Source of the DNA: Phaseolus vulgaris | Taxonomy: Eukaryota; Streptophyta; Magnoliopsida; Fabales; Fabaceae | Assembly (NCBI RefSeq): GCF_000499845.2 | Contig: NC_023749.2 | Location: 22,928,878-22,992,877 of the forward strand | Direction: 5' to 3' | DNA: 64,000 nucleotides | Part shown: positions 62,901 through 64,000 of the stretch, piece by piece | How the letters are laid out: the number at the start of each line of letters is the position of its first letter | Position numbering within the stretch: position 1 is the first letter of the stretch | Notes under the pieces: generated by a model | Told to the model about the DNA's origin: nothing | Databases searched by the model: none | What the model saw: only the letters and a program-made list of their open reading frames with translations | Made by a program: the position numbers and the translations under genes

Positions 62901-64000
62901 GCGAAGAACAGGAAGGGGTGGCAGAGGTGATTTCACGCCACTTAGATGCTTTCGCATGGTCTGCCTCAGATATGCCCGGCATCGACCCGGATTTCCTATG
63001 TCATCACCTCAGCATGGACGCCACGGTCCAGCCCGTGTGCCAAAGGAGGAGGAAACGCAATACAATACCCAGAAGCTGGTGGTATGGGAAGAAACGCAGA
63101 AGCTGGTGGTAAGGGAGGAAACGCAAAGAGAGGCAGCTGGTGGTAAGGGAAGAAACGCAGAAGCTGCTGAGCGCTGGCCACATCAGGGAAATATAATACC
63201 CTGAGTGGCTAGCCAACGTCGTTCTGGTGAAGAAAGCGAATGGGAAGTGGGGGATGTGCGTGGACTTCACAGATTTAAACAAGGCGTGCACGAAGGACTC
63301 GTACCCACTCCCCAGCATCGACGCATTGGTGGATAGTGCATCCGGCTGCAAGGTGCTAAGCTTCCTGGATGCATTCTCGGGATACAACCAGATCAAAATG
63401 CACCCGAGAGATGAGAGCAAAACTGCATTCATGACAGAGACTTGCAGTTACTGTTACAAGGTGATGCCTTTTGGGTTGAAAAACGTGGGCGCCACCTACC
63501 AAAGGCTGATGGACAAGGTCTTGGCGCCCATGCTAGGAAGGAATGTATACGCCTACGTGGATGACATGGTAGTGGCGTCGCAGGATAGGGCACAGCACAT
63601 GGCGGACCTGGAGGAGTTGTTCGTCACTATATCCAAGTATCGCCTCAAACTAAACCCTGAGAAGTGTGTCTTCGGGGTAGAGGCCGGTAAGTTCTTGGGT
63701 TTCATGCTCACAGAGAGGGGGATAGAGGCGAACCCCAACAAATGCGCAGCGATCATCGCCATGCGAAGCCCGACGTCGGTAAAGGAAGTGCAGCAGTTGA
63801 CAGGGCGGATGGCAGCGCTCTCAAGGTTTGTTTCCGCCGGGGGAGAGAAGGGGCACGCATATTTTCAATGCCTCAGGAGAAATAGTCACTTTGCATGGAC
63901 TGACGAATGCGAAGCGGCTTTCATTAAGCTGAAAGAATACCTGGCGACGCCACCGGTCCTCTGCAAACCGGAAACGGGCGTGCCCCTCCGGCTGTACTTC
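62901..64000 (+). pseudogene. Element A3 RT and start of RNase H (runs off the window)
   Basis: EVISRHLDAFAWSASDMPGI precedes a tandemly expanded stretch (about 63050-63165) in which a 25-30-base GAAGAAACGCAGAAGCTG unit recurs and puts the frame out. A stop follows at ...REI*YPEW near 63197. Then RT continues: CVDFTDLNKACTKDSYPLPS, FLDAFSGYNQIKMHP, YVDDMVVASQ near 63560, EKCVFGVEAGKFLGFMLTER, and QLTGRMAALSRF. The start of RNase H (LKEYLATPPVLCKPE) is cut at 64000. Confidence 0.82.

Overview
The window is plant nuclear DNA made almost entirely of nested LTR retrotransposons. The organism is a dicot, and my impression is a legume, held at low confidence. I see no tRNA, rRNA, CRISPR or bacterial feature. 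Nearly all elements are Ty3/gypsy of the Tat lineage. They carry gag, a protease with a DQGSS-type active site, RT with YVDD, an ordinary RNase H followed by a second archaeal-type RNase H, and a DDE integrase. Between pol and the 3' LTR they also carry a gene on the opposite strand. That antisense gene has two exons: exon 1 is a Transposase_28-like ('putative gypsy type transposon') domain, and exon 2 has an acidic patch, a basic nuclear-signal-like patch, a proline-rich stretch and a long coiled coil. It is intact in two copies (816 and 823 codons once the predicted intron is removed) and decayed in the others.

Layout from left to right. 1-4965 is the 3' part of a family-A element with two antisense modules, ending in its 3' LTR, which is cut by a chromovirus (4966-8268, minus strand). 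8269-11733 is the 3' part of a family-B element in minus orientation. It is fused head-to-head to the 3' part of a B-like element (B', 11731-19913, plus), which creates one 1125-codon open frame across the junction. 19914-20489 is a minus-strand family-C LTR piece. 20490-21718 is the 3' end of a second chromovirus. 21719-33155 is a family-C element with decayed gag-pol and antisense gene, interrupted by a family-A solo LTR (26404-27630, TSD AAGTT). 33156-33840 is an AT-rich relic. 33840-37880 is the 3' part of a more distant family D, whose antisense gene is split by a second family-A solo LTR (35567-36787, minus, TSD GAAGT). 37881-38354 is a short non-element island with a possible host exon.

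38360-58867 is a complete family-A insertion flanked by the duplication GTTGT. It has lost protease, RT and RNase H, so gag is fused to integrase. A 5'-truncated family-B element (about 47209-57034) sits inside it; its gag-pol has only two visible lesions and its antisense gene is intact. 58873-59500 is AT-rich flank. 59501-64000 is the 5' LTR, primer-binding site, gag, protease and RT of another family-A element that runs off the window.

The plus-strand genes make the particle, cDNA and integration machinery. The spliced antisense gene is an accessory gene of unknown role, probably nuclear, driven from a G-box/TGACG-rich region it shares with the 3' LTR. The signals worth most attention are this antisense gene with its conserved phase-1 intron, an extended hairpin next to the polypurine tract that keeps pairing while its sequence changes, the head-to-head chimeric ORF, and a fossil LTR-like segment lying between two antisense modules in two family-A copies.
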